The translations under genes were made by a program, and so were the position numbers. From positions 124,001 through 188,000 of the forward strand of contig NZ_JAUHHD010000006.1 in assembly GCF_030410515.1 (NCBI RefSeq): DNA of 64,000 nucleotides. Reading direction: 5' to 3'. Shown here in pieces: positions 20,699 through 33,770 of this stretch. The first letter of the stretch is position 1. The number at the start of each line of letters is the position of its first letter. The DNA comes from Arthrobacter sp. YD4. Its GTDB lineage: Bacteria > Actinomycetota > Actinomycetes > Actinomycetales > Micrococcaceae. The notes under the pieces are model-generated. The model saw nothing but the letters and a program-made list of their open reading frames with translations, did no database searches and was not told the DNA's origin.

Positions 20699-21514
20699 GT
20701 GAGCGAATTCCCGCAGACCGAAGCGCTGTTCCCCCTGGATGCCGTTTCCGGCCCAACCGTTGGGGTGCCGCAGGGCTCCGACGACGGCGACGGCGGCGGT
20801 TTCGCCGCGCTGGTCCAGCGCCCGCTGGGCGAGCTGGTGGCCCCGGACTGGGCTGCCGCCCTGGAACCCGTGGAGCCGCAGCTGCGCCGGGCCCTGGAGT
20901 TCGTCGCCGCTGAGGCCGCGGCAGGCCGCCAGGTCCTGCCGGCTCCGGACCGGCTGCTCCGGGCCTTCCAGCAGCCGCTCGCCGGCGTCAAAGTGCTGAT
21001 CGTGGGCCAGGACCCCTACCCCACCCCCGGCCACCCGATCGGGCTGTCCTTCGCCGTCGAGGGCCACACCCGTCCCCTCCCCCGCAGCCTGGCCAACATC
21101 TACAAGGAGCTCCACGCCGACCTGGGCCTGCCGCCGCGGATCCACGGCGACCTGAGCCGCTGGACGGGGCAGGGCGTGCTCCTGCTGAACCGGGCGCTCA
21201 GCGTGCGCGCCGGCGCCGCCGGATCGCACCGGAACAAGGGATGGGAAGCGGTCACGGCCGCCGCCATCCGCGCCGTGGCGGCCCGCACGGACGCCTACGG
21301 CGGGCCGGTCCCGCTGGTCGCCATCCTGTGGGGCAAGGACGCGGAGTCCGTCCGGCCGCTGCTCGGCGGGACCGCCGTCGTCAGCAGCCCGCACCCAAGC
21401 CCGCTCTCGGCCGCCCGGGGATTCTTCGGATCCCGGCCGTTCAGCCGGGCCAATGAGCTGCTGGCCGCCCAGGGCGCGGAACCCGTCGACTGGGAACTGC
21501 CGCCGCTGCCCTAA
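20699..21514 (+). CDS. ung: Uracil-DNA glycosylase, family 1
   Basis: Removes uracil from DNA as the first step of base excision repair. The catalytic water-activating motif is [11 protein letters not shown] with D105; the second active-site motif is HPSPLSA. The family-1 motif is usually GQDPYH, but actinobacterial Ung proteins often have PTPGH here. GTG 20699 gives 271 aa; the N-terminal 40 residues are a variable extension. The longer upstream frame reaches into the DUF3263 gene on the other strand and was rejected. GAAGGG sits immediately against the GTG, so the start may be leaderless. Confidence 0.93.
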   Translation: MSEFPQTEALFPLDAVSGPTVGVPQGSDDGDGGGFAALVQRPLGELVAPDWAAALEPVEPQLRRALEFVAAEAAAGRQVLPAPDRLLRAFQQPLAGVKVLIVGQDPYPTPGHPIGLSFAVEGHTRPLPRSLANIYKELHADLGLPPRIHGDLSRWTGQGVLLLNRALSVRAGAAGSHRNKGWEAVTAAAIRAVAARTDAYGGPVPLVAILWGKDAESVRPLLGGTAVVSSPHPSPLSAARGFFGSRPFSRANELLAAQGAEPVDWELPPLP

Positions 21515-21611
21515 GCCTTCCCAGAGCCTCCCGACCCCGGCGCCACCCCACCTTCCCGGCTGTCCGGGGACGGCGGTCCCGGCGCCCCTGGACAGACAAG
21601 AAGGAGGCCTG

Positions 21612-21630
21612 GTTGGCTAGGCTTAGCCGC
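21612..21630 (+). promoter_or_regulatory. Weak DtxR/IdeR-box-like palindrome
   Basis: GTTGGCTAGGCTTAGCCGC matches about 12 of 19 positions of the DtxR box TWAGGTWAGSCTWACCTWA. It lies immediately before the ATG at 21631, on a gene type commonly repressed by iron. If the TTG at 21613 is the true start, the site would be intragenic. Confidence 0.35.
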
Positions 21631-22473
21631 ATGACTTCTGTACCCGCCGCCACCTCCGCCAACCGGAACTCCCGGCCCCAGACCACCCTGACGGTGCTGC
21701 GGCGCGAGCAGCTTTCACCGCACATGGTTCGGATCATCGCCGGCGGCCCCGGCTTCGCGGACTACCGCAACAACGCGTACGTGGACCGCTACGTGAAGAT
21801 CGCTTTCCCGCAGCCCGGCGTGGACTACCCCCAGCCGCTGGATCTGTGGGCCGTCCGTGAGACCCATCCCCGGGAGCAGTGGCCCTACACCCGCACCTAC
21901 ACGGTCCGCTGGGTGGACGAGGCGGCGCAGGAGCTGGCCATCGACTTCGTGATCCACGGGGATGAGGGGCTCGCCGGGCCCTGGGCCGCGTCCGCGCGTC
22001 AGGGGGACGCCCTGATCTTCACCGGCCCGGGCGGCGGCTACAACCCGGATCCGGAGGCGGACTGGCACCTCTTCGCCGGGGACGAATCGGCGCTGCCCGC
22101 CATCGGCGCGGCCTTGGCGGTTCTCCCCCGCGATGCCCGCGGTCTGGCCTTCCTGGAGGTGGGCTCCGCGGCGGACGTCCTGGCCCTGGCCGCCCCCGCC
22201 GGCGTCGAACTGCGCTGGCTTTTCCGCGGAAACAACACGGGGGCCGACGACGAGCGCCGCCTGGCCGACGCCGTCGGGTCCGCCGACTGGCCGGAGGGAC
22301 GCCCCTCGGTCTTTGCGCATGGTGAGCGGGGTGCCATGAAGGCCCTGCGGGAGGTGTTCTTCACCCAGCGGGGGCTGGAACGCGGGCAGGTCTCCCTCTC
22401 CGGTTACTGGGCCCGCGGCCGGGTGGAGGACGACTTCCAAGCCGAGAAGAAACTCCCCATCGGCAAGATCTGA
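21613..22473 (+). CDS. Siderophore-interacting protein (ferric reductase, ViuB/SIP type)
   Basis: FAD/NAD(P)H-dependent reductase that releases iron from ferric siderophores in the cytosol. N-terminal FAD-binding domain includes YTRTYTVRW (RxYT-type motif, ending in the SIP arginine) and GPGGGY; the C-terminal SIP domain covers AFLEVGSAADVLAL to the end with GYWARGRVEDDF. The family ending GYWxxGR is intact. TTG 21613 has AAGGAGG five bases upstream and is preferred (286 aa); ATG 21631 would give 280 aa. No siderophore biosynthesis genes lie nearby. Confidence 0.88.
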   Translation: MARLSRMTSVPAATSANRNSRPQTTLTVLRREQLSPHMVRIIAGGPGFADYRNNAYVDRYVKIAFPQPGVDYPQPLDLWAVRETHPREQWPYTRTYTVRWVDEAAQELAIDFVIHGDEGLAGPWAASARQGDALIFTGPGGGYNPDPEADWHLFAGDESALPAIGAALAVLPRDARGLAFLEVGSAADVLALAAPAGVELRWLFRGNNTGADDERRLADAVGSADWPEGRPSVFAHGERGAMKALREVFFTQRGLERGQVSLSGYWARGRVEDDFQAEKKLPIGKI

Positions 22474-22519
22474 GTGCCCGGCAGCCCGCTGACGGCCGCT
22501 GCCGCCGGGCGGGGACGGA

Positions 22520-24025
22520 CTAGCGGCGGCGGGCCCGGCGCCGTTCGTTGCTGGCCAGGCTGCGGGTCAGCGGCCGGGCCAGGGTGTCGCCGAGGACGAT
22601 GCCCGCAGCGACGCCCAGCACGATCGCCCCGGCGTTGAGCATCCCGCCGGCGCCCATGAGGATTTCCTGCTCCTCGATGGTCAAAACATACATGGAACGG
22701 AATATGGTCAGGCCGGGCAGCAGGATCAGCGCCGCGGGCACGGCCACCACCAGCTGCGGGGCGCCCATCCTCAGGGCCACCACCCGGGCCAGCAGGCCTA
22801 TGACGACGGCGGCGAGGGCCGGGGCGAAGCGCGGCCCGATGCCCAGTTCCGTGCCGCCGATCAGCACGAGGTGGCCGACGACGCCGACCGCCGCCGTCGG
22901 CAGCAGCAGCTTCGCGGAGGTCTGCTCCGTCACGCCGATTGCGACGACGGCGATCGCCACCAGCGGCACCAGCACCCAGAGGGGATACCTTGGCGGGAAT
23001 GTTTCGGTCACGTCGATGGATTGCATGCCCGTCATCGCCCCCACCACGAACCCGACGGCGATCCCCGAGACCAGGGCTCCGAAGGTCAGCATGGTGGAGA
23101 GGAAACGGCCGGCGGCGGTGACCGGGAAGCCGTTGATGGCATCCTGCACCGAGGAGACGAGGCGTCCCGTGGGCAGCAGCAGCAGGATGCCTCCCACCAC
23201 CACAATTGCCGGGGCGATGGTGATCCCCACCGGGCTCCCGAACCGCCAGAGCAGCAGGGCGACGATGGTGACGACGAAGGAACAGGAGGCGGTGATGAAG
23301 AAGTCCGGGGTGCGCCAGCGGCCCAGCTGCCGGGCCAGGAGGCTGACCAGAAGGTTGGACAGGAACGCGATCCCGGACGCCGCGATGCCGCCGCCGAGTA
23401 CCGCCACGAAGACGGCGGAGAAGACGCCGAAGGCCACGGTGACCATCCAGCGCGGGAACGGCTTGGCGCTGTGAGTGATCTCCTCGAGGCGCCGGGCGGC
23501 CTCCTCGCGACCCACCCCGCCGGCGACGATGTCGGTCACCAGCTGGTGCACCTCGGCGAGGCCGGCGTAGTTGTTGGTCCAGGACCGGACCACGCGCAAC
23601 AGCGAGAGCGGCGTCTGGTCCTTCGGGGCGTAGTTGATCGCCACCGACTGGTTGGTGATATCCACCTCGATGTTCTTCAGCCCCAGGGCGGCGGTCACCG
23701 CAATGATGCTGGTCTCCACCTCGAGGGCGCCGGCGCCGTACCGGAACATCGATTCCGCGAGCTTGAGCGCGAAGTCAATGGTTTTCCGGGCGGACGCGTC
23801 CACGCCGCCGACCTGGATCATCGGGTTCGCGTAGGGGCTGCCGGCGAGCCGGTCCACGATGCTCAGCGGTGCCGTCGGCGGGTTCTCCCCCTGGACCAGG
23901 CGGCGGAGCATGCGCCGGGCGGCGGCGTTCTGCCGCACCTGCATGGCCGACATCGGTTCGGTGCGGGGCAGGCCGTCCGTCTGCGGTCCGCGGCGGCCCT
24001 CGGGGGTCTTGTTCATCCCGGCCAT
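22520..24025 (-). CDS. thrE: Threonine/serine exporter ThrE
   Basis: Membrane exporter of 501 aa that removes excess threonine and serine using the proton gradient. The soluble N-terminal domain (about 70-200) carries the hydrolase-like motif region GALEVETSIIAVTAALGL, followed by ten hydrophobic segments in two groups of five (SWTNNY... then GVFSAVFVAVLGGG onward). This fused form equals ThrP_ThrC in tandem, as in Corynebacterium ThrE. A second ATG lies three codons in. The Fem-family gene upstream on the same strand ends 22 bases away, so co-transcription is possible. Confidence 0.9.
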   Translation of the reverse strand: MAGMNKTPEGRRGPQTDGLPRTEPMSAMQVRQNAAARRMLRRLVQGENPPTAPLSIVDRLAGSPYANPMIQVGGVDASARKTIDFALKLAESMFRYGAGALEVETSIIAVTAALGLKNIEVDITNQSVAINYAPKDQTPLSLLRVVRSWTNNYAGLAEVHQLVTDIVAGGVGREEAARRLEEITHSAKPFPRWMVTVAFGVFSAVFVAVLGGGIAASGIAFLSNLLVSLLARQLGRWRTPDFFITASCSFVVTIVALLLWRFGSPVGITIAPAIVVVGGILLLLPTGRLVSSVQDAINGFPVTAAGRFLSTMLTFGALVSGIAVGFVVGAMTGMQSIDVTETFPPRYPLWVLVPLVAIAVVAIGVTEQTSAKLLLPTAAVGVVGHLVLIGGTELGIGPRFAPALAAVVIGLLARVVALRMGAPQLVVAVPAALILLPGLTIFRSMYVLTIEEQEILMGAGGMLNAGAIVLGVAAGIVLGDTLARPLTRSLASNERRRARRR

Positions 24026-24047
24026 CTCACTTCACCTTGCTGGCGGT

Positions 24048-25172
24048 CTAGTAGAACTGCTGGCCGGTGCGGCGCGTGTAGAGCTGGCGGGCGACCCGCT
24101 CCCCCGCTGCCGTCCAGGCCTTGTACTTCAACGGGCTGAGGACCTGGTCGTAGCAGCCGACGAAGTCCGTGACGGTCTTGCTGAAGCTGGTCTTGAACAA
24201 GCCCAGGCCGTGGAAGGGGTTGGACGTGTCCTTGAGCTTGTCGCTCGGCGGGGTGCCGCAGAAGTCGTACTCGGTGCAGCCGAGCTCCTTCAGCTGGTTG
24301 ATGGCGGTCCACTGGACCAGGTGGGAGTCGCCGTACTGGCCGCGCTGCTGCAGGGAGCCGCCATCCTTGTACGTTCCCTTGCGGCCGTAGTTGATGACGA
24401 AGGCACCCACGGACGGGACACCGTTTTCGTAGACGAACAAGAGACGGCCTTGGCCGCGCTTGAGGAAGTTGGTCCAGAAGCGCTGGTAGTACCCGAAGTC
24501 CCGGACGCGGACCTGGGACTTGGCCTCGACGGTGGTACTCATCAGGCCGTACATGGCCCGGAAGTTCTCCTCCGTGGGCTCGACGTTGTGCACTTCCACG
24601 CCCTCGCGGATGGCGCGGCGGACGGCGTTCCGGCCGCGGGAGTGCAGGTTGCGCAGCAGCTGGTTCTCCTCCGGGGAGATGTCCAGCAGGGCGGTGGAAT
24701 CGTTGGGCTGCAGGTTGTGCGTCTTGACCAGGCCCGCGCCCTCGATGACACGCCGGGCGTCGTCGGTGAGGACGACGTCGGGCTCGATCTTGATCGCGAA
24801 GACGCCCAGCCGGGCGCGCTTGACGAAGTCGGCGTTGGCCTTGGCAATCCCCGGAATGTCCTCGACGGAGGCGACGTCGGGTCCCTTGATCATGTACCAG
24901 AGCTTGCCCAGCACGGGGAAGCTCTTCTCCAGGACCAGGTTGTAGCTGGTGTAGTCGGCCGTCTCGTACACCAGGTGCAGGGGCTTCCAGCCGTAGTGCT
25001 GCTTGACCTCGGCGAAGGCCTCCGACTGCAGCAGGTTCCCGCCGTTGGGGTTCGCGGTGACGCGGGCGTCCCAGGTGGCGACCTCTTCGGCGGAGGCAAA
25101 GCGGGCGGTGAATTCTCGCAAGGGTGCGGTATCCAATCTTTGCGGGACGAGCTTCGGCGGCATGGCTGGCAT
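24048..25172 (-). CDS. FemAB-family peptidoglycan bridge aminoacyltransferase
   Basis: Predicted cytosolic transferase of 374 aa that adds an amino acid from aminoacyl-tRNA to lipid-linked peptidoglycan precursor. Two GNAT-like domains are visible: residues 25-160 with NPNGGNLLQSEAF and GPDVASVEDIPG, and 165-345 with RNAVRRAIREGVEV and GTYKDGGSLQQRG. The FemXAB end KTSFSKTVTDFVG is present. Arthrobacter-type cells have interpeptide bridges (A3-alpha type), so a bridge role fits; the residue added cannot be told. It is divergent from tspO and followed by thrE. Confidence 0.88.
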   Translation of the reverse strand: MPAMPPKLVPQRLDTAPLREFTARFASAEEVATWDARVTANPNGGNLLQSEAFAEVKQHYGWKPLHLVYETADYTSYNLVLEKSFPVLGKLWYMIKGPDVASVEDIPGIAKANADFVKRARLGVFAIKIEPDVVLTDDARRVIEGAGLVKTHNLQPNDSTALLDISPEENQLLRNLHSRGRNAVRRAIREGVEVHNVEPTEENFRAMYGLMSTTVEAKSQVRVRDFGYYQRFWTNFLKRGQGRLLFVYENGVPSVGAFVINYGRKGTYKDGGSLQQRGQYGDSHLVQWTAINQLKELGCTEYDFCGTPPSDKLKDTSNPFHGLGLFKTSFSKTVTDFVGCYDQVLSPLKYKAWTAAGERVARQLYTRRTGQQFY

Positions 25173-25254
25173 GCACCACCAAGTCTATCGGCGTCACGGG
25201 TGGCCGGGACGCCGACCCTGTGGCCGCCACCGGCTCCCGGGCTAGGCTGAAGGC

Positions 25255-25818
25255 ATGCAACCTCAGCCGGACCCGCAGCCGGAATTAGACGTTTCCCGCC
25301 GGGCCGGCCCGGGCGCGTCGGCGCACCGCGGAGCCGGCGCCCAGGTGCTGGGCCTGCTCGTGCTGCTCGCCGCTTCCGCGCTGGTGGCCGGACTCGGCGG
25401 GCTGGCCTCCGCCAGCAATGTCGACGGCTGGTATGCCGGGGCGGACAAGGCCCCGTGGTCGCCGCCGAACTGGGTGTTCGGACCGGTCTGGACGCTGCTC
25501 TACACAGTCATGGCGGTGGCGGCGTGGCTGGTCTGGCGCGCCCGCGCCGAGGGCACCGGCCGGGCGTTGACCCTGTACGCCGTCCAGCTGGTGCTGAACC
25601 TGCTGTGGACTCCCGCGTTCTTCGCCCTCTACCCGGCCCTGGGTACGCCGGCGCTGTGGATTGCCCTGGCCATTATCGTGGCGCTGGCCGTGGTCCTGGC
25701 CGCAACGCTGGTCCGCTTCCGGCGGATCAGCCGCCCGGCCGGGTTGCTGCTGGTCCCCTACCTGGCGTGGGTGGTCTTCGCCTCGACGCTGAACCTGTGG
25801 GCGGCCGTCACCAACTGA
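25255..25818 (+). CDS. tspO: TspO/MBR family membrane protein
   Basis: Five-helix membrane protein binding tetrapyrroles, of the peripheral benzodiazepine receptor family. Conserved stretches are WYAGADKAPWSPPNWVFGPVW and LVLNLLWTPAFF. An N-terminal extension of about 28 residues rich in Pro/Gln precedes helix 1. Length 187 aa versus about 160 for the core family. It is divergent from the Fem gene with 82 bases between and converges on sdaA. Confidence 0.92.
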   Translation: MQPQPDPQPELDVSRRAGPGASAHRGAGAQVLGLLVLLAASALVAGLGGLASASNVDGWYAGADKAPWSPPNWVFGPVWTLLYTVMAVAAWLVWRARAEGTGRALTLYAVQLVLNLLWTPAFFALYPALGTPALWIALAIIVALAVVLAATLVRFRRISRPAGLLLVPYLAWVVFASTLNLWAAVTN

Positions 25819-25827
25819 GCGGGCGCC

Positions 25828-27240
25828 TCAGCACTCCACCACGTTGACGGCGAGGCCGCCCATGGCGGTCTCCTTGTACTTAGAGCTCATGTCCTTACCG
25901 GTCTCGCGCATGGTCACGATTACCTCGTCGAGGGAGACCCGGTGCGACCCGTCGCCCCAGAGCGCCATCTTGGCGGCGTTGATGGCTTTGGCCGCCGCGA
26001 TCGCGTTGCGTTCGATGCACGGGATCTGCACCAGGCCGCCGATCGGGTCGCAGGTCAGGCCGAGGTTGTGTTCCATCGCGATTTCGGCGGCGTTCTCCAC
26101 CTGCTGCGGGGTGCCGCCCATGACCTCGGCGAGGCCGGCGGCGGCCATCGACGACGCCGACCCGACCTCTCCCTGGCAGCCGACCTCGGCCCCGGAAATG
26201 GAGGCCTGTTCCTTGTAGAGGACACCGATGGCACCCGCGGCGAGCAGGAACTTCACCACCGTCTCGTCCCGGTCCTGCTGGGTGGCCTTGTCCATGCCGG
26301 GGGCGAAGTGCAGCGCGTAGTAGAGCACGGCGGGGATGATCCCGGCGGCGCCGTTGGTGGGTGCGGTGACGACGCGGCCGCCCGAGGCGTTCTCCTCGTT
26401 GACGGCCAGGGCGATCAGGTTCACCCATTCCTGCCAGTACTTCGGGTCCCGGAAGTCCGGGTCCTCCTCGCAGCTTTCCTTCATCAGCCGTTCGTGCCAG
26501 TCCGGGGCGCGGCGACGGACGTTCAGGCCGCCCGGCAGCAGGCCCGTCCGCTTGAGGCTGACGGCCACGCATTCCTCCATGACGGAGTAGATGTGCAGCA
26601 GACCGGCCCGGATGTCCTCGGCGCTGCGGCTGTCCTCCTCGTTGACCAGCATCACGTCGCTGATCCGCAGGGAGGTGTTCCGGCAGTGCTCGAGCAGTTC
26701 CGCTGCGGTGCGGAACGGCAGGGGCAGTTCCTTCTTGGATTCGTCGAGTTCCTGCTGCGCTGCCTCTTCCTCGCCCTCGCGGACGATGAAGCCGCCGCCG
26801 ACGGAGAAGAACGTCGCCTGGTGCAGGACGCCGCCGTCGGCGTCGGAGACGGTGAACGTCATCCCGTTGGTGTGCCGGGGCAGCACCGTGAGGGGGCGGA
26901 GCACCATGTCCTGGACCCCGTAGGGAAGGCCGACGGCGCCGGCCAGCTGCAGCGTCCCGGTCCCAGCGATCGCGGCGAGCCGCTCCTCGACCTCGTCGGG
27001 GAGGATCTTCTCAGGGTGGTACCCCTCGAGGCCCAAGAGGATGGCGGTCATGGTGCCGTGCCCGTGTCCGGTCGCGGCGAGCGAGCCATACAGGTCCACC
27101 CGCAGCGACGCCACCCGCTCAAGGTCGCCGGACGCCTTCAGCTCCTCGGCAAACACCGCCGCGGCGCGCATCGGCCCCACGGTGTGCGAACTCGAGGGCC
27201 CGATCCCAATCGAGAACAGATCAAAGACGCCTACAGCCAT
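25828..27240 (-). CDS. sdaA: L-serine ammonia-lyase (4Fe-4S type)
   Basis: Iron-sulfur enzyme converting serine to pyruvate and ammonia, 470 aa in the fused alpha/beta single-chain form. Beta domain (about 1-150) opens [20 protein letters not shown]; the alpha domain follows. Cluster-ligand cysteines sit in [19 protein letters not shown] and QIPCIERNA. Placed directly downstream of glyA, it links glycine cleavage and SHMT-made serine to pyruvate. A 365-base gap separates it from glyA, so it may have its own promoter. Confidence 0.95.
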   Translation of the reverse strand: MAVGVFDLFSIGIGPSSSHTVGPMRAAAVFAEELKASGDLERVASLRVDLYGSLAATGHGHGTMTAILLGLEGYHPEKILPDEVEERLAAIAGTGTLQLAGAVGLPYGVQDMVLRPLTVLPRHTNGMTFTVSDADGGVLHQATFFSVGGGFIVREGEEEAAQQELDESKKELPLPFRTAAELLEHCRNTSLRISDVMLVNEEDSRSAEDIRAGLLHIYSVMEECVAVSLKRTGLLPGGLNVRRRAPDWHERLMKESCEEDPDFRDPKYWQEWVNLIALAVNEENASGGRVVTAPTNGAAGIIPAVLYYALHFAPGMDKATQQDRDETVVKFLLAAGAIGVLYKEQASISGAEVGCQGEVGSASSMAAAGLAEVMGGTPQQVENAAEIAMEHNLGLTCDPIGGLVQIPCIERNAIAAAKAINAAKMALWGDGSHRVSLDEVIVTMRETGKDMSSKYKETAMGGLAVNVVEC

Positions 27241-27605
27241 TACTAAATCCTAACTAAACACTGCTTAAGTGAGCTTCGCCGTCGGGGCGGCTTGGGTGGG
27301 AGTGCACCGGACATCCTCTGCATGCTGCTCCTTCGTCGCTTTGACGCATGCTGCCGGATGCCCGGCACCCTCCCTTGGCCCCTCACCTTGGCGCCGTGGT
27401 CCCGGACGCCAATTGAGTAATGACAACAACGGCAAGCGACCCACGAGGGGGCGGCGGAGCCGGGCTTTTCGAAAGCGTGCGTCTAAGCGAGGTACGAGCG
27501 AGCACGCGTGAAAAGTCCGGTCCGCCGGCCCCGGAGCCACCCCCGGAGCCGCCCCCGGAGCCGACCACAGAGGCGCGCACCGGGGGCGGGAGAACGAGGG
27601 GCGAG
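27241..27605 (-). other. 365-base gap between glyA and sdaA
   Basis: No gene or known riboswitch recognised. It contains GCATGCTGC twice in direct orientation (near 27320 and 27352) and the 12-bp tandem repeat listed separately. The sdaA promoter is presumably here, but no box is convincing. Confidence 0.5.
27528..27563. repeat. Three tandem 12-bp units
   Basis: GCCCCGGAGCCA, CCCCCGGAGCCG, CCCCCGGAGCCG, back to back in the glyA-sdaA gap. Two copies are identical and one differs at two bases. Not in a credible coding frame. Confidence 0.75.
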
Positions 27606-28930
<1,325 letters not shown>

Positions 28931-28934
<4 letters not shown>

Positions 28935-29317
28935 AGTTCGCCGCCGTTCTTGGAGGCGTAGTCCTGCGCGGAGAGGAGCGGGCCGTCGGAGACGGCGGCG
29001 ACCTTGAAGAGCCAGCCAGCGCCGTACGGGTCGCTGTTGATCAGGGCCGGATCGTCGACGACGGCGGAGTTGGCCTCGGTGACTTCGCCGGTGACGGGGG
29101 CGTACAGGTCGGACACGGACTTGGTCGACTCGACCTCGCCGCAGGTCTCCCCCGCGGTCACGGTGGAGCCGACCTCGGGCAGGTCGACGTAGACGATGTC
29201 ACCGAGGGCGTCGGTGGCGACGGCGGAGATGCCGATGGAGACGACTTCACTGCCGTCCTCCCGGGAAACCCACTCGTGCTCGTCGGAGTACTGCAGTTCA
29301 GGAGCTACTTTTGCCAT
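28931..29317 (-). CDS. gcvH: Glycine cleavage system H protein
   Basis: Lipoyl carrier that shuttles the aminomethyl group between GcvP, GcvT and lipoamide dehydrogenase. It is 128 aa with lipoyl lysine K66 in [16 protein letters not shown]. The N-terminus and SDEHEW are typical. It overlaps glyA by 4 bases and is preceded by an intercistronic hairpin after gcvT. Confidence 0.96.
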
Positions 29318-29355
29318 GAAAAATTCCTAAGTTCGGAGGGTAAAAAGCCTAGCGC

Positions 29356-29386
29356 GTGGGGCGCACCCCCGAAGGGCGCGCCCCAC
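29356..29386 (-). other. Intercistronic hairpin between gcvT and gcvH
   Basis: GTGGGGCGC (29356-29364) pairs perfectly with GCGCCCCAC (29378-29386), with three further G-C pairs after an A-C mismatch. It sits in the only sizeable gap of the gcv operon (75 bases). It may stabilise or attenuate the gcvT-gcvH junction; no T-run follows on the minus strand. Confidence 0.6.
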
Positions 29387-29392
29387 GGAGTG

Positions 29393-30556
29393 TTACTTCT
29401 GGCGCTTATAGAACGGCAGGGCGACGACCTCGAACGGTTCGGGCTTGCCGCGCAGGTCGATGTCCAGGGTGGTGCCGGGTTCGGTGTAGGCGACGTCGAC
29501 GTAGGCCATGGCCACCGGGTAGCCCAGGGTGGGTGAGGGTTGGCCGGAGGTGACTTCGCCGACGACGGCGCCGTCCTTGAGGACCGGGTAGTGGCTGCGT
29601 CCGGCCCGACGGCCGAGGCCCTTAAGCCCGACGAGGCGGCGGCCAGTTGTGGTGCCGGCGCCCGCGTCCTTCTTGGCGGCGAGCGCGGCCTTGCCGACGA
29701 AGTCGCCCTCCTTGGAGAGCGCGACGACGGGGCCGAGGCCCGCGGCGAACGGATCGCCCTGGAGCGAGAGTTCGTTGCCGTAGAGCGGCATGCCGGCCTC
29801 CAGCCGCAGGGAGTCGCGGGAGGCGAGCCCGGCCGGAGTCAGTTCCCCCTCCTCGGCGATGGCGATCAGCGCCTGCCAGAGGGCGGCGGCGTCGTCGTTG
29901 TCCACGAAGATCTCGAAGCCGTCCTCGCCGGTGTAACCGGTACGGGCGAGCAGCAGGTCCTTGCCGGCGCCGGCGACCATGAAGGGAACCTCGACGGCGG
30001 CGTAGTACTTCAAGCCGGTCACCAGTTCGTGCTGGGCGGCGGGAACCAGGCGCAGCAGGATGGCCTCGGCCTTGGGGCCCTGGACCGCGACCAACGAGAT
30101 CTCGGCGGACGCATCCCGGACCGTGACGTCGAAGCCGCCATCCCGGGCAGAACCCGCACGCTCGGCCAGGGCCGCGGCGACGACCTTGGCGTTGCCGGCG
30201 TTGGGCACCACGAGGAAGGCGTCCGTACCGTCGGCCCCCGCCGGGCGGCGGTAGGTGATGAGGTCGTCGATGATGCCGCCGTCCTCGTTGCAGATCAGCG
30301 AGTACTTGGCCTTGCCGACGGCCATAGCGGAGATCTTGCCCACCAGGGCGTAGTCGAGGAAGGCCGCGGCGTCGGGGCCGGTGACCCAGACCTCGCCCAT
30401 GTGGGAGAGGTCGAACAGGCCCGCGGAGGCACGGACGGCGTGGTGTTCGGCGAGTTCGGAGCCGTACTTCAGCGGCATCTGCCAGCCGCCGAAGTCGGTG
30501 AAGGAGGCGCCGAGCTTCTTGTGCTCTTCGTACAGGGCGGTGTAGTTCTCAGTCAT
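29393..30556 (-). CDS. gcvT: Glycine cleavage system T protein (aminomethyltransferase)
   Basis: Transfers the methylene group from aminomethyl-lipoyl GcvH to tetrahydrofolate and releases ammonia. ATG 30556 (MTENYTALYEEHKKLGASF) gives 387 aa; the longer frame continues backwards inside gcvP and is rejected. Motifs LFDLSHMGEVWVTGPDA and GYTGEDGFEIFVDN are present. It starts 8 bases past the gcvP stop. Confidence 0.95.
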   Translation of the reverse strand: MTENYTALYEEHKKLGASFTDFGGWQMPLKYGSELAEHHAVRASAGLFDLSHMGEVWVTGPDAAAFLDYALVGKISAMAVGKAKYSLICNEDGGIIDDLITYRRPAGADGTDAFLVVPNAGNAKVVAAALAERAGSARDGGFDVTVRDASAEISLVAVQGPKAEAILLRLVPAAQHELVTGLKYYAAVEVPFMVAGAGKDLLLARTGYTGEDGFEIFVDNDDAAALWQALIAIAEEGELTPAGLASRDSLRLEAGMPLYGNELSLQGDPFAAGLGPVVALSKEGDFVGKAALAAKKDAGAGTTTGRRLVGLKGLGRRAGRSHYPVLKDGAVVGEVTSGQPSPTLGYPVAMAYVDVAYTEPGTTLDIDLRGKPEPFEVVALPFYKRQK

Positions 30557-30564
30557 CGGTGGCC

Positions 30565-33414
<2,850 letters not shown>

Positions 33415-33469
33415 AAGGAACTCCATAACTAAGGCGGCGCAGGGTACGCCGCAGTGATTCGGGTTCCTC

Positions 33470-33682
33470 CCCGCTCTGTATTGGACCTGAGAGTTTCCGC
33501 GCGACCCTTTGGCGGGTCCCGCTTGCACCGTCGGTGAGCGCGGCATCCCGGGGGACTTGTGGCGCGCTGCTTTCCAGAGTGGCCTCGCCGCGGCGGTACA
33601 TGGGCCTGAGAGATTCCTGGGGAGGATTTGCTCCTACGGCGCCTGCGTGTACTACTGGCAGGACTCTCCCGCCGCAGATCAA
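33470..33682 (-). promoter_or_regulatory. Tandem glycine riboswitch
   Basis: On the minus strand two aptamers follow each other. The first (about 33682-33600) has GGCGGGAGAGTCC, CGCCGTAGGAGCAAATCC and AATCTCTCAGGCCC; the second (about 33590-33475) has CACCGACGGTGCAAGC and GGAAACTCTCAGGTCC. These are the glycine-riboswitch core blocks, and the site precedes gcvP. In this family glycine binding turns the gcv operon on. Confidence 0.93.
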
Positions 33683-33700
33683 AGGCATATTCAGTTGCTC

Positions 33701-33714
33701 GTGACCATGGTCAC
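33701..33714. promoter_or_regulatory. Perfect 14-bp palindrome upstream of glycine riboswitch
   Basis: GTGACCATGGTCAC is fully self-complementary and lies about 20 bases upstream of the first aptamer, in the expected promoter of the gcv operon. The half-site GTGAC suggests a protein operator; the binding protein is unknown. Confidence 0.5.
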
Positions 33715-33770
33715 AGCATTCATTGTCCTATGCCGGAGCCCACGTCCGCAAACTTCATTTCTCCCCGCCC

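Noticed and set aside
27241..27605. Second glycine or serine riboswitch before sdaA
   Set aside because: None of the glycine aptamer core blocks are present.
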